From contig CAMOUK010000001.1 of assembly GCA_946626535.1 (NCBI GenBank), positions 62,001 to 126,000 of the forward strand: a stretch of DNA of 64,000 bases, in the 5' to 3' direction. How positions within the stretch are numbered: position 1 is the stretch's first letter; each line of letters opens with the position of its first letter. The notes below the pieces were generated by a model. The model searched no databases, was not told the DNA's origin, and saw nothing but the letters and a program-made list of their open reading frames with translations. The translations under genes and the position numbers were made by a program. This DNA is from an uncultured Caryophanales bacterium. Lineage in GTDB: Bacteria > Bacillota_I > Bacilli_A > Acholeplasmatales > Anaeroplasmataceae. This document shows, piece by piece, positions 56,675 to 64,000 of this stretch.

Positions 56675-57601
56675 TTAATTAATTTTCTTTGGTCTCTTAA
56701 TCATTTTAACTAAGCTATAAATTGATAATGCTTCTCCAACGAATATAAATAAAGCATTTAAGCCTAAATCTGTGTAAAAAGTTTTCTTAAATTGCTCTGA
56801 ATAATCTAGGCAATGAACTAAGGCCTTAAAACTTCTAAGGTCAGATCCAGCCTCAATAGCAGTCTTATTAGCTACGATAACATATATGCCTACTAAAGCG
56901 ACTAAAATAACGATTAAAGTAGTTAATAAGCTCATTACTATCATAACATAATTTTGCTTACCACCAAATTTTTTATATAAAAATACCCCAAGAGCAACTG
57001 AAACAAATGAAGCAAGCGCAGTAACATATCCTAATAATGCGAAAACTATAGTTACTATAACTCCAACTACCGCACCAATTAAAATACCACCAAAGCCCTT
57101 TAAATAATTATTTGGACTTTCATCGAAGTTTTCATTCGCCTGTTCAACAGTCGCATTGACAGTCTCAACAGCTTGATTTGTCATTCTAACTTTGATACCT
57201 AAATATGGAACAACCTTGGCCTTTTCATCAGTTAACTCTTCACCTGATTGAGGACAAATATCACCATTTGGTGCCTCTAATTCAGTTAAAATTTCTATGA
57301 TTTGGGGAAAAACCTCAGGTAGCTTCTTTTCAAAAGCACCAGCAGTTATAGCTTCAATTAATACAGCAACACCATAATCAAATGCTTGTGATTGAACAAG
57401 TTTTATTTTTTTCTCGTTCAACTTAATAATAAAATCATTTTTCTTAGCAGCTGAAAGAAATGTTGAAAAGAAAAATACTGGTCCTGTTGCTAATGGATTA
57501 TTGATAACATTTACCTCATAGCCATCAATATGACCATATCAATTATTCTTTTCAAACGTAAAATCGTACTTTGAAAGTGCGTTAATAATGTGTTTATTCA
57601 T
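56675..57601 (-). pseudogene. Four-helix membrane protein interrupted by an in-frame TGA
   Basis: The full frame begins at the ATG at 57601, which has AGGGG seven bases upstream. It reads 20 codons, meets TGA at 57539-57541, and then continues in frame without interruption to 56675 (309 codons including the stops). The sequence before and after the TGA is continuous in character: FTFEKNN, stop, then YGHIDGYEVNVINNPLATGP. The TTG at 57421 would give a 248-residue protein but has no ribosome binding site. A TGG to TGA change (Trp to stop) is the simplest explanation. The protein has a soluble N-terminal part with CPQSGEEL and about four membrane helices; I do not recognise the family. UGA is a normal stop elsewhere in the window. 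Sequencing error, pseudogene or read-through remain possible. Confidence 0.65.
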
Positions 57602-57631
57602 ATAAATCCCCTAATACTACACGTATGATAC

Positions 57632-57637
57632 ATTATA
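57632..57637 (-). promoter_or_regulatory. Probable -10 element of the interrupted membrane-protein gene
   Basis: A perfect TATAAT lies about 30 bases before the 57601 ATG, but the matching -35 (TTGCAT at 17 bases) is weak. The presence of -10, ribosome binding site and terminator argues that the gene is still transcribed. The rest of the gap to 57740 is AT-rich with nothing else identified. Confidence 0.45.
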
Positions 57638-57745
57638 CAGATTAACCACTTTCAATGCAATATCAAACAAATATAATTTTAAATTTTTATAATATTTTGT
57701 TCAATAATTCAAAAAACATAATAATTAATTTTAAGCAAAAGAAAA

Positions 57746-57761
57746 AGGTCCAAATGGACCT
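57746..57761 (-). terminator. Intrinsic terminator after rpsO
   Basis: A 6-bp stem (AGGTCC / GGACCT) with a 4-base loop, followed on the minus strand by TTTTCTTTTG. It starts six bases after the rpsO stop. Confidence 0.88.
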
Positions 57762-57767
57762 CTATGA

Positions 57768-58034
57768 CTACTTTCTTAAACCTAAAGATTTAACTAAAGC
57801 TTCATATTTTTCTAAATCATTCTTCTTTAAATAATTTAATAAAGATTTTCTATGACCGATCTTAATCATAAGACCTCTCTTAGAATGGAAATCATGAATA
57901 TGTGTTTGGAAATGAACGTTTAAATCGTCGATTTCTGCTGTAAGTAAAGCGATTTGTACTTCGATTGAACCAGTATCCTTTGCATCCTTACCATATTTTG
58001 CAATGATTTCTTGCTTAACTTCTTTTGTTAACAT
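57768..58034 (-). CDS. rpsO: 30S ribosomal protein S15
   Basis: Primary 16S rRNA-binding protein of the small subunit. The 88-residue length is standard. Family features are IIAKYGKDAKDTGSIEVQIA, the helix LLTAEIDDLNVHFQTHIHDF and SKRGLMIKIGHRKSLLNYLK. It follows ribF by 114 bases containing a promoter and leader, so it has separate control although it lies in the truB-ribF-rpsO order usual in Bacillota. AGGAGG lies just before the ATG. A terminator closes it off from the downstream gene. Confidence 0.97.
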   Translation of the reverse strand: MLTKEVKQEIIAKYGKDAKDTGSIEVQIALLTAEIDDLNVHFQTHIHDFHSKRGLMIKIGHRKSLLNYLKKNDLEKYEALVKSLGLRK

Positions 58035-58110
58035 ATTGTCCTCCTAAATTTAATAAATTCACGTTTATCTAAGATATGGATAGGACAATCCTATATCCGG
58101 GATAACGCAC
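58035..58110 (-). ncRNA. Possible S15 autoregulatory leader
   Basis: The predicted rpsO leader of about 75 bases contains a hairpin (ATAGGA-TTG-TCCTAT at 58083-58097) flanked by CGTTATC and GATAA segments that could pair around it. S15 in several bacteria represses its own translation through a structured leader. Sequence-level folding here is suggestive only; no family model was run. Confidence 0.3.
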
Positions 58111-58116
58111 GTTAGT

Positions 58117-58145
58117 ATTCTAACACTATTAAGCGCTAAAATCAA
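58117..58145 (-). promoter_or_regulatory. rpsO promoter
   Basis: TTGATT, a 17-base spacer and TAGAAT with a TGT extension (TGTTAGAAT) on the minus strand, just after the ribF stop codon. Confidence 0.55.
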
Positions 58146-58148
58146 CTA

Positions 58149-59060
58149 TTATTTTGTATAATTTAAATCTCCGGCAAGCTCAAGACAAGTTGCCTTATCT
58201 TTTTTCATTTGCTTAATTAAATCATCTATGCTATCAAACTTCTTTTCGTCTCTAATTCTATCTATAAAATAGACTTCTATATTTGACATATAAATATCAT
58301 CATCAAAGCCAAAAATATTAACCTCTAGCCTTGGCTTATCAACATATTCAACTGTTGGATTATGACCAATATTTGCCATACCTAAATATGGAATACCATC
58401 AACTATGACATTAACAAAATAAACTCCAGTTTTTGGAACAAAGAAATTCTTATAATCTACATTAGCTGTTGGAAAGCCTAATATTCTTCCTTTTTGAATA
58501 CCATAAACAACATTTCCTCTTATAGAAAATTGTCTACCAAGCATTCTTGTAGCTTCCTTAACATTACCTGAGGATAATAATTCTCTAATATATGTTGATG
58601 ATACTCTAACATCACCCATAATGAATTTTTTAACCTCGTAAAATTCAAATTCCTTCTCTAAATCCTTTATTGTTCCTTCAGCTCTTCTAGCAAATGTAAA
58701 ATCATAGCCACATACGCATGATTTTATATTCATCTTATGTAGTGCTTCTATAAATTCTTCTTTAGTCATAGAAGCTACTTCCTCACTAAACTCAACAACA
58801 ATAAGATAATCTACGCCCATTTTAGATATAACATCTGTCTTCTTTTCAAGTGGTGTAATTAAAGGATAATTTGGAATCTTCTTTAAAAACACTGATGGAT
58901 GCGGATAAAATGTCAAAACAGCGGATTTAAGACCGTGTCTTTTACATTCATCAATTAGCTTTTGATGTCCTAAATGAACACCATCAAAATTACCTATTGC
59001 CGCACATACAGGTTCTGGAAGGGATATGAAGTTTTTGTCCTTAATATAAATAGATTTCAT
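58149..59060 (-). CDS. ribF: Bifunctional riboflavin kinase / FAD synthetase
   Basis: Converts riboflavin to FMN and FMN to FAD. The 303-residue protein starts with the nucleotidyltransferase domain (AIGNFDGVHLGHQKLIDECK, AVLTFYPHPSVFLKK and FARRAEGTIKDLEKEFEF), and ends with the flavokinase domain (LGFPTANVDYKNFFVPKTGV and AMANIGHNPTV-like GMANIGHNPTVE). Both halves look intact. It lies nine bases after truB, the usual partner in Bacillota, and upstream of rpsO. No FMN riboswitch is seen in front of it, consistent with its position inside an operon. Confidence 0.95.
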   Translation of the reverse strand: MKSIYIKDKNFISLPEPVCAAIGNFDGVHLGHQKLIDECKRHGLKSAVLTFYPHPSVFLKKIPNYPLITPLEKKTDVISKMGVDYLIVVEFSEEVASMTKEEFIEALHKMNIKSCVCGYDFTFARRAEGTIKDLEKEFEFYEVKKFIMGDVRVSSTYIRELLSSGNVKEATRMLGRQFSIRGNVVYGIQKGRILGFPTANVDYKNFFVPKTGVYFVNVIVDGIPYLGMANIGHNPTVEYVDKPRLEVNIFGFDDDIYMSNIEVYFIDRIRDEKKFDSIDDLIKQMKKDKATCLELAGDLNYTK

Positions 59061-59069
59061 AAGATTCCT

Positions 59070-59924
59070 CTAAAAGATTAAAACAGGCTTATACTTGTTT
59101 TTTTCTTTTTCTTCATATATAGCTATTATACCAAATTTATCACAAACATAAAAGTTTCCACTAATAGTAGTTTGCCTTTCATCAAGCTCAACACCATTTT
59201 TAACAAGCTTAGCAATATAATCATCTACTATTACTTTTGGAAAATCAAAAAACTCTTCAATTGTAATTAATTTAGTCTCATTAATTTCATCAATACTGAT
59301 GGCTTTATCTATATTAAATCCACCAGTACTTATTCTTCTTAGTTCCTTAACAATCGCACAGCCATCAAGCATCATACCTAAATCCCTAGCGAGACTTCTA
59401 ATATAAAATCCTCTTGAAACCTTTAATAAAACATCAATTTCATAGTGGTTATCAATATATCTTAAATCAGATTTTAGCTCATATGCAAAAAGTCTTCCTT
59501 CTCTAGGTAAAACCTCAACCTCAATATTTTTATATTGATATTCATAAAGCTTTTTACCATTAACCTTAATAGCTGAGGTCATAGGTGGAATCCAAGCTTT
59601 TTTCTTAAGTAATTCATCTAAGGCTTTTTTAATATCTTTAATATCAAGTTTCATTTCAACATCTTTAGTTATCTTTCCATCCATATCTAAAGATGTTGAA
59701 TCAATACCAAAAATGATAGTTGAAATATATTCCTTACTATCTTCTTCAATAAGTCTTAAAAGCTTTGTAGCCTTATTTACCGCAACAACCATTACACCTG
59801 TGGCGTTAGGATCTAAGGTACCAAAGTGGCCTACCTTTTTAGTATTAAGTTTTTTCTTTACAATATTACATAAATCAAAGGATGTCATATTCTTTGGTTT
59901 ATCAATTATAAAAAAGCCATCCAT
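59070..59924 (-). CDS. truB: tRNA pseudouridine(55) synthase TruB
   Basis: Makes pseudouridine 55 in the T-loop of tRNAs. The 284-residue protein begins GFFIIDKPKNMTSFDLCNIV and contains the catalytic motif KVGHFGTLDPNATGVMVVAV, the nucleophile being about D38. KKAWIPPMTSAIKVNGKKLY and SRGFYIRSLARDLGMML are the other family motifs. The ATG at 59924 has AGGAAAG just upstream; the ATG at 59948 gives eight extra residues not seen in the family. It overlaps the end of the MATE gene by 23 bp. The following gene is ribF. Confidence 0.94.
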   Translation of the reverse strand: MDGFFIIDKPKNMTSFDLCNIVKKKLNTKKVGHFGTLDPNATGVMVVAVNKATKLLRLIEEDSKEYISTIIFGIDSTSLDMDGKITKDVEMKLDIKDIKKALDELLKKKAWIPPMTSAIKVNGKKLYEYQYKNIEVEVLPREGRLFAYELKSDLRYIDNHYEIDVLLKVSRGFYIRSLARDLGMMLDGCAIVKELRRISTGGFNIDKAISIDEINETKLITIEEFFDFPKVIVDDYIAKLVKNGVELDERQTTISGNFYVCDKFGIIAIYEEKEKNKYKPVLIF

Positions 59925-61191
59925 AATATCTTTCCTTCTTATAGACATAGTATAAAAGTTGTACTGCGATAAATAATAAAATGTATTGGATTATTGTAAA
60001 GCCAATCCATAAGCCCTTAAGTTCTAGTCTTGGACATAATATAGTAAAAATTAAAGGTGTTAAAACTACAGGCTCAATAATAGTTAAAATATTAGCCTTC
60101 ATCTTATCATTTATCGAATATAGGTATGAGCATGAAACCTTAGTTATAGAAATAGCAAGAAAGCCAATTAAATAATATTTAATCGCATCATCAAAATAAC
60201 TTCTAGCTGTATTTGATAAATTATATAAGTCCTTTAATTCATCATTAAAATGATAGATTAAAACATTTAAGATTGAAACTAAAATTATGCTTGTAAGTAT
60301 ACAAAAGCCTAGCATTCTATGATTTTCTTTAGCCTTATAGGCCTTAACACTATTTTCAGAAAACAACGGCTGAACACCATCTCCTGCTGCCTGGGCAGTA
60401 GCGTTAATAATATATAAAATGTAGCTTAATAGCGTATAGGCCCGAACAGCCTCATTTCCTCCATATTTTACGCATAAATAATTAGTTAAAATTAAGATAA
60501 AGGCATATGAATAATTAAGGACAAATGGGGCAGATGCACCTAGGAAAAATTCCTTAATTAGCCTCTTACTAAATATTGGCTTACCTAGTTCCTTAAAATA
60601 AAATAGCATACCAAATATAAATGATGCAATTAATCCTATTGTTGAAGCTAAGGCAGCCCCAAATAAAGACATATCTAAAACTATAATAAATACATAATCT
60701 AAAATAAAATTAACTACGATAGAAACTATAGATGAGACAGTTGCTACCTTAATTTTATTTGAATTTTTAAGAAGCTGTGGTAGCGCTAATCCTAATAATT
60801 GGAAGGGAGCACCAAGTAAAATTATATTTAAATACTCCATACTTAAATTAAGAGTATCTCCACTTGCCCCAAATAGATTTAATAAAGGCTTAGCTGATAT
60901 AAATAAAATTGAAGCTACAACTATAGAAAAAAGTATAACCATCAATAAAATAGCTGATTTTATCCCTTTTACACTCTTTTTATTTCTAGATATATAAATA
61001 CCTCCAGAAATACCAAAAGCAATGCCAAAAGACTGTAAAATAGCCGTTATAGGCCAAGCTATATTGATGGCAGAAAGCCCAATATCGCCAATCATCTGAC
61101 CTATAAACATTCCATCTACAATTACATATGAATTTATTAAAAGTGATGTTAATATCGATAAAGATATATATTTAATAAACCTCTTATTCAT
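59902..61191 (-). CDS. MATE family efflux transporter
   Basis: Multidrug and toxin extrusion family transporter, 429 residues with about 12 hydrophobic helices. The opening ISLSILTSLLINSYVIVDGM followed by FIGQMIGDIGLSAINIAWP is the usual first helix pair, and GAPFQLLGLALPQLLKNSNK with SIVSIVVNFILDYVFIIVLD are typical of the family. The substrate cannot be told from sequence. It overlaps the 3' end of thiN by eight bases and the 5' end of truB by 23, so it is firmly embedded in this operon. A link to thiamine transport is conceivable but has only location in its favour. Confidence 0.9.
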   Translation of the reverse strand: MNKRFIKYISLSILTSLLINSYVIVDGMFIGQMIGDIGLSAINIAWPITAILQSFGIAFGISGGIYISRNKKSVKGIKSAILLMVILFSIVVASILFISAKPLLNLFGASGDTLNLSMEYLNIILLGAPFQLLGLALPQLLKNSNKIKVATVSSIVSIVVNFILDYVFIIVLDMSLFGAALASTIGLIASFIFGMLFYFKELGKPIFSKRLIKEFFLGASAPFVLNYSYAFILILTNYLCVKYGGNEAVRAYTLLSYILYIINATAQAAGDGVQPLFSENSVKAYKAKENHRMLGFCILTSIILVSILNVLIYHFNDELKDLYNLSNTARSYFDDAIKYYLIGFLAISITKVSCSYLYSINDKMKANILTIIEPVVLTPLIFTILCPRLELKGLWIGFTIIQYILLFIAVQLLYYVYKKERYYGWLFYN

Positions 61192-61789
61192 CGTCTTTTG
61201 TTTCTATTACTAATAATTTTCCTTCTAATTTTACTTCTACTATATCATCTTTCTTTTCATTAGATAAGCATAGAGGATCTAATCTTTTTAAATTATATTT
61301 TTCTAAATCATATTTAAAGCCCTTTAGGCTAATATAGGTATTATCATCAAGTGAAAAAAATGAAATAAATTTATATTCATTTCTAATTATTTTAAAATCA
61401 TTTTCTCTATAATAAATTAAGGAATTATTATCTTTTAAAATAATATTTTTTGATAATTCTAAATATAATAAAATCGCATATAAATGTTCAATTCTCTTAC
61501 CTTGAATACCACCTAAAATAAGTATTTCATCATAATCTTTAACTAAATTTATGGCATGTTCAGTATCTGAATCATCCTTAATTGGATTTAGTTTAATTAT
61601 TTTAGTTTCTTTTTCAATTAATTTTAATTCTTCATCTGAAATTGAATCAAAATCACCAACTGCTAAATCCATCTTAATATTATTTTGATGTAGATAAAGT
61701 GCTCCTTTATCTACACCTATAATATAGGAATTTTTAAAATCTTCTTTATCAATTTTATAATTATTACCTATTACTAAAGTAGCCCTCAT
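61184..61789 (-). CDS. thiN: Thiamine pyrophosphokinase
   Basis: Transfers pyrophosphate from ATP to thiamine, making the active cofactor. The 201-residue protein carries the family segments YIIGVDKGALYLHQNNIKMD, LAVGDFDSISDEEL and LNPIKDDSDTEHAINLVKDY, then ILGGIQGKRIEHLYAILLYL. The C-terminal part is less conserved. It lies two bases after the mutS2 stop and overlaps the MATE gene. With no thiamine biosynthesis genes nearby, the cell probably salvages external thiamine. No TPP riboswitch was found because the gene is inside an operon. Confidence 0.9.
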   Translation of the reverse strand: MRATLVIGNNYKIDKEDFKNSYIIGVDKGALYLHQNNIKMDLAVGDFDSISDEELKLIEKETKIIKLNPIKDDSDTEHAINLVKDYDEILILGGIQGKRIEHLYAILLYLELSKNIILKDNNSLIYYRENDFKIIRNEYKFISFFSLDDNTYISLKGFKYDLEKYNLKRLDPLCLSNEKKDDIVEVKLEGKLLVIETKDDE

Positions 61790-61791
61790 AA

Positions 61792-64000
61792 TTATTTTAA
61801 GAATACAACAGTTACACCGTTTAATCCTTCTCCTTCACCACCATATCGATATGATTTAACATAGCTACAGTTCTTTAAATAATCCCAAACAGCCTTTCTA
61901 ATAGCTCCCGTACCAAAGCCATGAATAATTGTTACTGACTCAAGATTACCTAATATAGCTTGGTCCAAATATGAATCCATTAAAGGTTTAACCTCTTCAT
62001 ATCTTTTACCTCTTAGGTCTAAAGATAATGTAGCGTGACTTGCTGGATTATAGCCAGAAAGACGAGTTTGCTTAACCTCCTTTGGCTTTGGCTTTGCAGA
62101 AAGTCTAAGCTCACCCTTAGTAAATTCCATCGCAAATTGACCTACATTAACGATATATTTATCCTTCTTTATACTAGATATAGTTCCATATTTTTCATAT
62201 TTTTTAATTAATACATAATCGCCAACTGAAAAATCATAATTATCTAAATCAATTTCTTCTTCATTATTAAGATTTCTAATCTTATGCTTTAAAGATGCAA
62301 GCTCATGCTCTTTAAAATTAGCTTCGCTCATATTCTTAATTTCATCGATTAAATTTTTAGATTCTTCCTTAGTCTTTTCAATAATCTCTTTAGCCTTTAA
62401 ATTAGCTTCACTAATAATCTTATCGGTCTTATTTTGTAATTCTATCTTTTTCTTATTAACCTCATCTAAAAGCTTATTATATTCTTTTTCCTTTTGCTTT
62501 AATTCTTCTTCCATTTGATTAAGCTTATTCATCTTTTCTTCTAAATTAGCCATAAATGAAGCTGATTCAGTTGTATTAGAATTAAGCTCCTCTTTACTTC
62601 TTTGAATTATTTCTGAATTTAAGCCTAAGTTAGAAGCTATCTCAATAGCGTTAGATCTACCTGGAATACCAAGAAGTAATCTATAAGTAGGCATAAAGGT
62701 CTTAGAATTAAATTCAACAGACGCATTACAAATATTTGGATTATCATAAGCATATTTTTTCAAATCTGAATAATGGGTTGTACAAATAATTTTTGAACCC
62801 TTATTATTTAGATAATCAATTATCGCAATAGCTAAGCTAGAACCCTCCTTAGGGTCTGTACCACTACCAAGCTCATCAAGTAAAATTAAAGCCTTATCGT
62901 TAGCTAATTCGATAATCTTAACTATTTTTTTCATATGTGAAGAGAATGTTGATAGTGATTGTTCAATAGATTGCTCATCACCAATATCTGCTAAAATATT
63001 ATCAAAATAGCCAAATTTAGATTCGCTATCACAAGGTACAAATAAACCTGTATATACCATTAAATGTAGCAAGCCTACTGTCTTTAAGGCTACAGTCTTA
63101 CCACCTGTATTTGGACCGGTTATAATAATTGAAGAAAATTTATGACCTATTTCAATATCGATAGGAACAACCTTTTCCTTATTAATTAAAGGATGCTTTG
63201 CCTTCTTAATTTTAAAGGCTTGAACATCTTCAATTTGAGGTCTATTATAATCTAATTCCTTAGCCATCTTAGCCTTAGTAAATATTAAATCTAAGCTCAT
63301 TAAGGCAGAATATGAATTTCTTAAATTTTCTTCCTCAGCAGCAACAAGAAGAGTTAAATTCTTTAAAATTATCGCAATTTGTCTTCTTTCTTCTTCCTTA
63401 TAGCTTTCTAACTGATTTGATATTTCAACACAGCTTGATGGTTCAATATAGGCTGTAGTATTAGATGATGAAATATCATGAATTATTCCTGGGAAGGAAT
63501 TTTTATATTCAATCTTAATTGGAAGACACATTCTTCCGTTACGCATAACAACTAAAGCCTCAGATACATATGATGATTTAGAAACTAATAATTCATTATA
63601 TTTAGCTCTAAGTTTGTTGTTATATAGTGATATATTTCTTCTTGCCATAAATAATTCCTTTGAGGCATTATCTAAGACATTACCATCAGGACCTATGGCT
63701 AAAGTAATATTTGTTTTTAAATTTTGTGGAATATTAAAAGAATCTAAATATTTCTTTAGATAATTAACATCCATCTTTAAGTTTTTTAATTGATCAAAAT
63801 ATTTTAAATCATTTTGTAAAACATCAATTAAATATACTATATCAAGTAGTTCCTGCTCACTTAAGATACTTCCAATTGAAGCCTTTTTTAGTATTTCAAT
63901 AATATTTGTATCAATATTATAAAAATAGCCAAGCTTAACAATCGCATCAAGTGCTTCATTTGTTTCATTAATTCCTTCTAAAATCCGCTCATAATTTGAA
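61792..64000 (-). CDS. mutS2: MutS2 family protein (5' end beyond the window)
   Basis: DNA-binding ATPase of the MutS2 family, linked to suppression of recombination and, in Bacillus, to rescue of collided ribosomes. An ATG at 63774 exists, but the frame stays open from there to the window edge. The added residues (NEALDAIVKLGYFYNID, then KKASIGSILSEQELLDIVYL) match the usual MutS2 N terminus, so about 735 residues are visible and only some 45 are missing. Walker A is ITGPNTGGKTVALKTVG and Walker B LILLDELGSGTDPKEGSSLA. A long coiled coil (about 510-620 of the intact protein) precedes a C-terminal Smr domain (SLDLRGKRYEEVKPLMDSYL and IIHGFGTGAIRKAVWDYL). It leads the operon seen here. Confidence 0.95.
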   Translation of the reverse strand, partial: SNYERILEGINETNEALDAIVKLGYFYNIDTNIIEILKKASIGSILSEQELLDIVYLIDVLQNDLKYFDQLKNLKMDVNYLKKYLDSFNIPQNLKTNITLAIGPDGNVLDNASKELFMARRNISLYNNKLRAKYNELLVSKSSYVSEALVVMRNGRMCLPIKIEYKNSFPGIIHDISSSNTTAYIEPSSCVEISNQLESYKEEERRQIAIILKNLTLLVAAEEENLRNSYSALMSLDLIFTKAKMAKELDYNRPQIEDVQAFKIKKAKHPLINKEKVVPIDIEIGHKFSSIIITGPNTGGKTVALKTVGLLHLMVYTGLFVPCDSESKFGYFDNILADIGDEQSIEQSLSTFSSHMKKIVKIIELANDKALILLDELGSGTDPKEGSSLAIAIIDYLNNKGSKIICTTHYSDLKKYAYDNPNICNASVEFNSKTFMPTYRLLLGIPGRSNAIEIASNLGLNSEIIQRSKEELNSNTTESASFMANLEEKMNKLNQMEEELKQKEKEYNKLLDEVNKKKIELQNKTDKIISEANLKAKEIIEKTKEESKNLIDEIKNMSEANFKEHELASLKHKIRNLNNEEEIDLDNYDFSVGDYVLIKKYEKYGTISSIKKDKYIVNVGQFAMEFTKGELRLSAKPKPKEVKQTRLSGYNPASHATLSLDLRGKRYEEVKPLMDSYLDQAILGNLESVTIIHGFGTGAIRKAVWDYLKNCSYVKSYRYGGEGEGLNGVTVVFLK

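Noticed and set aside
56675..57601. Genome-wide recoding of UGA as tryptophan
   Set aside because: UGA is used as a stop in several genes with ATGA overlaps (13938, 41451) and at metY, and Trp residues are TGG; one internal TGA does not support recoding.
59902..61789. Thiamine (TPP) riboswitch controlling thiN
   Set aside because: thiN begins two bases after mutS2, leaving no room for a riboswitch, and no TPP-like motif was seen.

Overview
The window is AT-rich (roughly 30% GC by eye) and carries Gram-positive-type genes: lipobox lipoproteins, AGGAGG or GGTGG ribosome binding sites, a YolD plus Y-family polymerase pair, and the cmk-rpsA-der-gpsA and truB-ribF-rpsO-pnp housekeeping blocks. 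I see no outer-membrane, LPS or sortase-anchor genes. UGA acts as a stop (for example in the ATGA overlaps at 13938 and 41451) and Trp is TGG, so the code is standard. This fits a low-GC Bacillota of the Bacilli/Erysipelotrichia/Acholeplasma-like part of the tree, plausibly a gut commensal. That placement is inference. Every gene except one (an M18 aminopeptidase at 7853-9229) lies on the minus strand, so operons read from high to low coordinates.

Layout from high to low coordinates. (1) 64000-56.6 kb: housekeeping genes mutS2 (cut by the window edge), thiN, a MATE transporter, truB, ribF, rpsO, then a membrane-protein gene broken by one in-frame TGA, then pnp. (2) 54.1-12.6 kb: about 41.5 kb of same-strand genes with almost no intergenic space, all for the cell surface. 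It begins with a 3183-residue LRR lipoprotein behind a good promoter. There follow a membrane protein, a MoxR ATPase, a DUF58 protein, two von Willebrand A (VWA) membrane proteins, a second LRR lipoprotein, a 1645-residue lipoprotein with an unrecognised repeat, a 2470-residue subtilase fused to LRRs, another lipoprotein, a complete oligopeptide ABC transporter (OppABCDF) and a small membrane protein. The locus ends at an intrinsic terminator. (3) 12.6-9.7 kb: a sulfur-amino-acid block (metY, an Rrf2-family regulator, cysK) with three matching palindromic operators. (4) 9.5 kb: an orphan XRE regulator with its own palindrome. (5) 7.7-1.7 kb: the rluB-cmk-rpsA-der-gpsA-degV operon. (6) 1.6-0 kb: the Y-family polymerase/YolD pair.

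The most interesting region is the 41.5-kb locus. It links large surface adhesin-like LRR proteins, a membrane-tethered protease and a peptide importer with a MoxR/DUF58/VWA module of the type that assembles or activates membrane and surface proteins in other bacteria. A working model is a surface machine that binds and cleaves protein and imports the peptides. The second most useful observation is the shared operator CCTAN-N7-NTAGG at the Rrf2 gene and twice at metY, which predicts a regulon directly from sequence.
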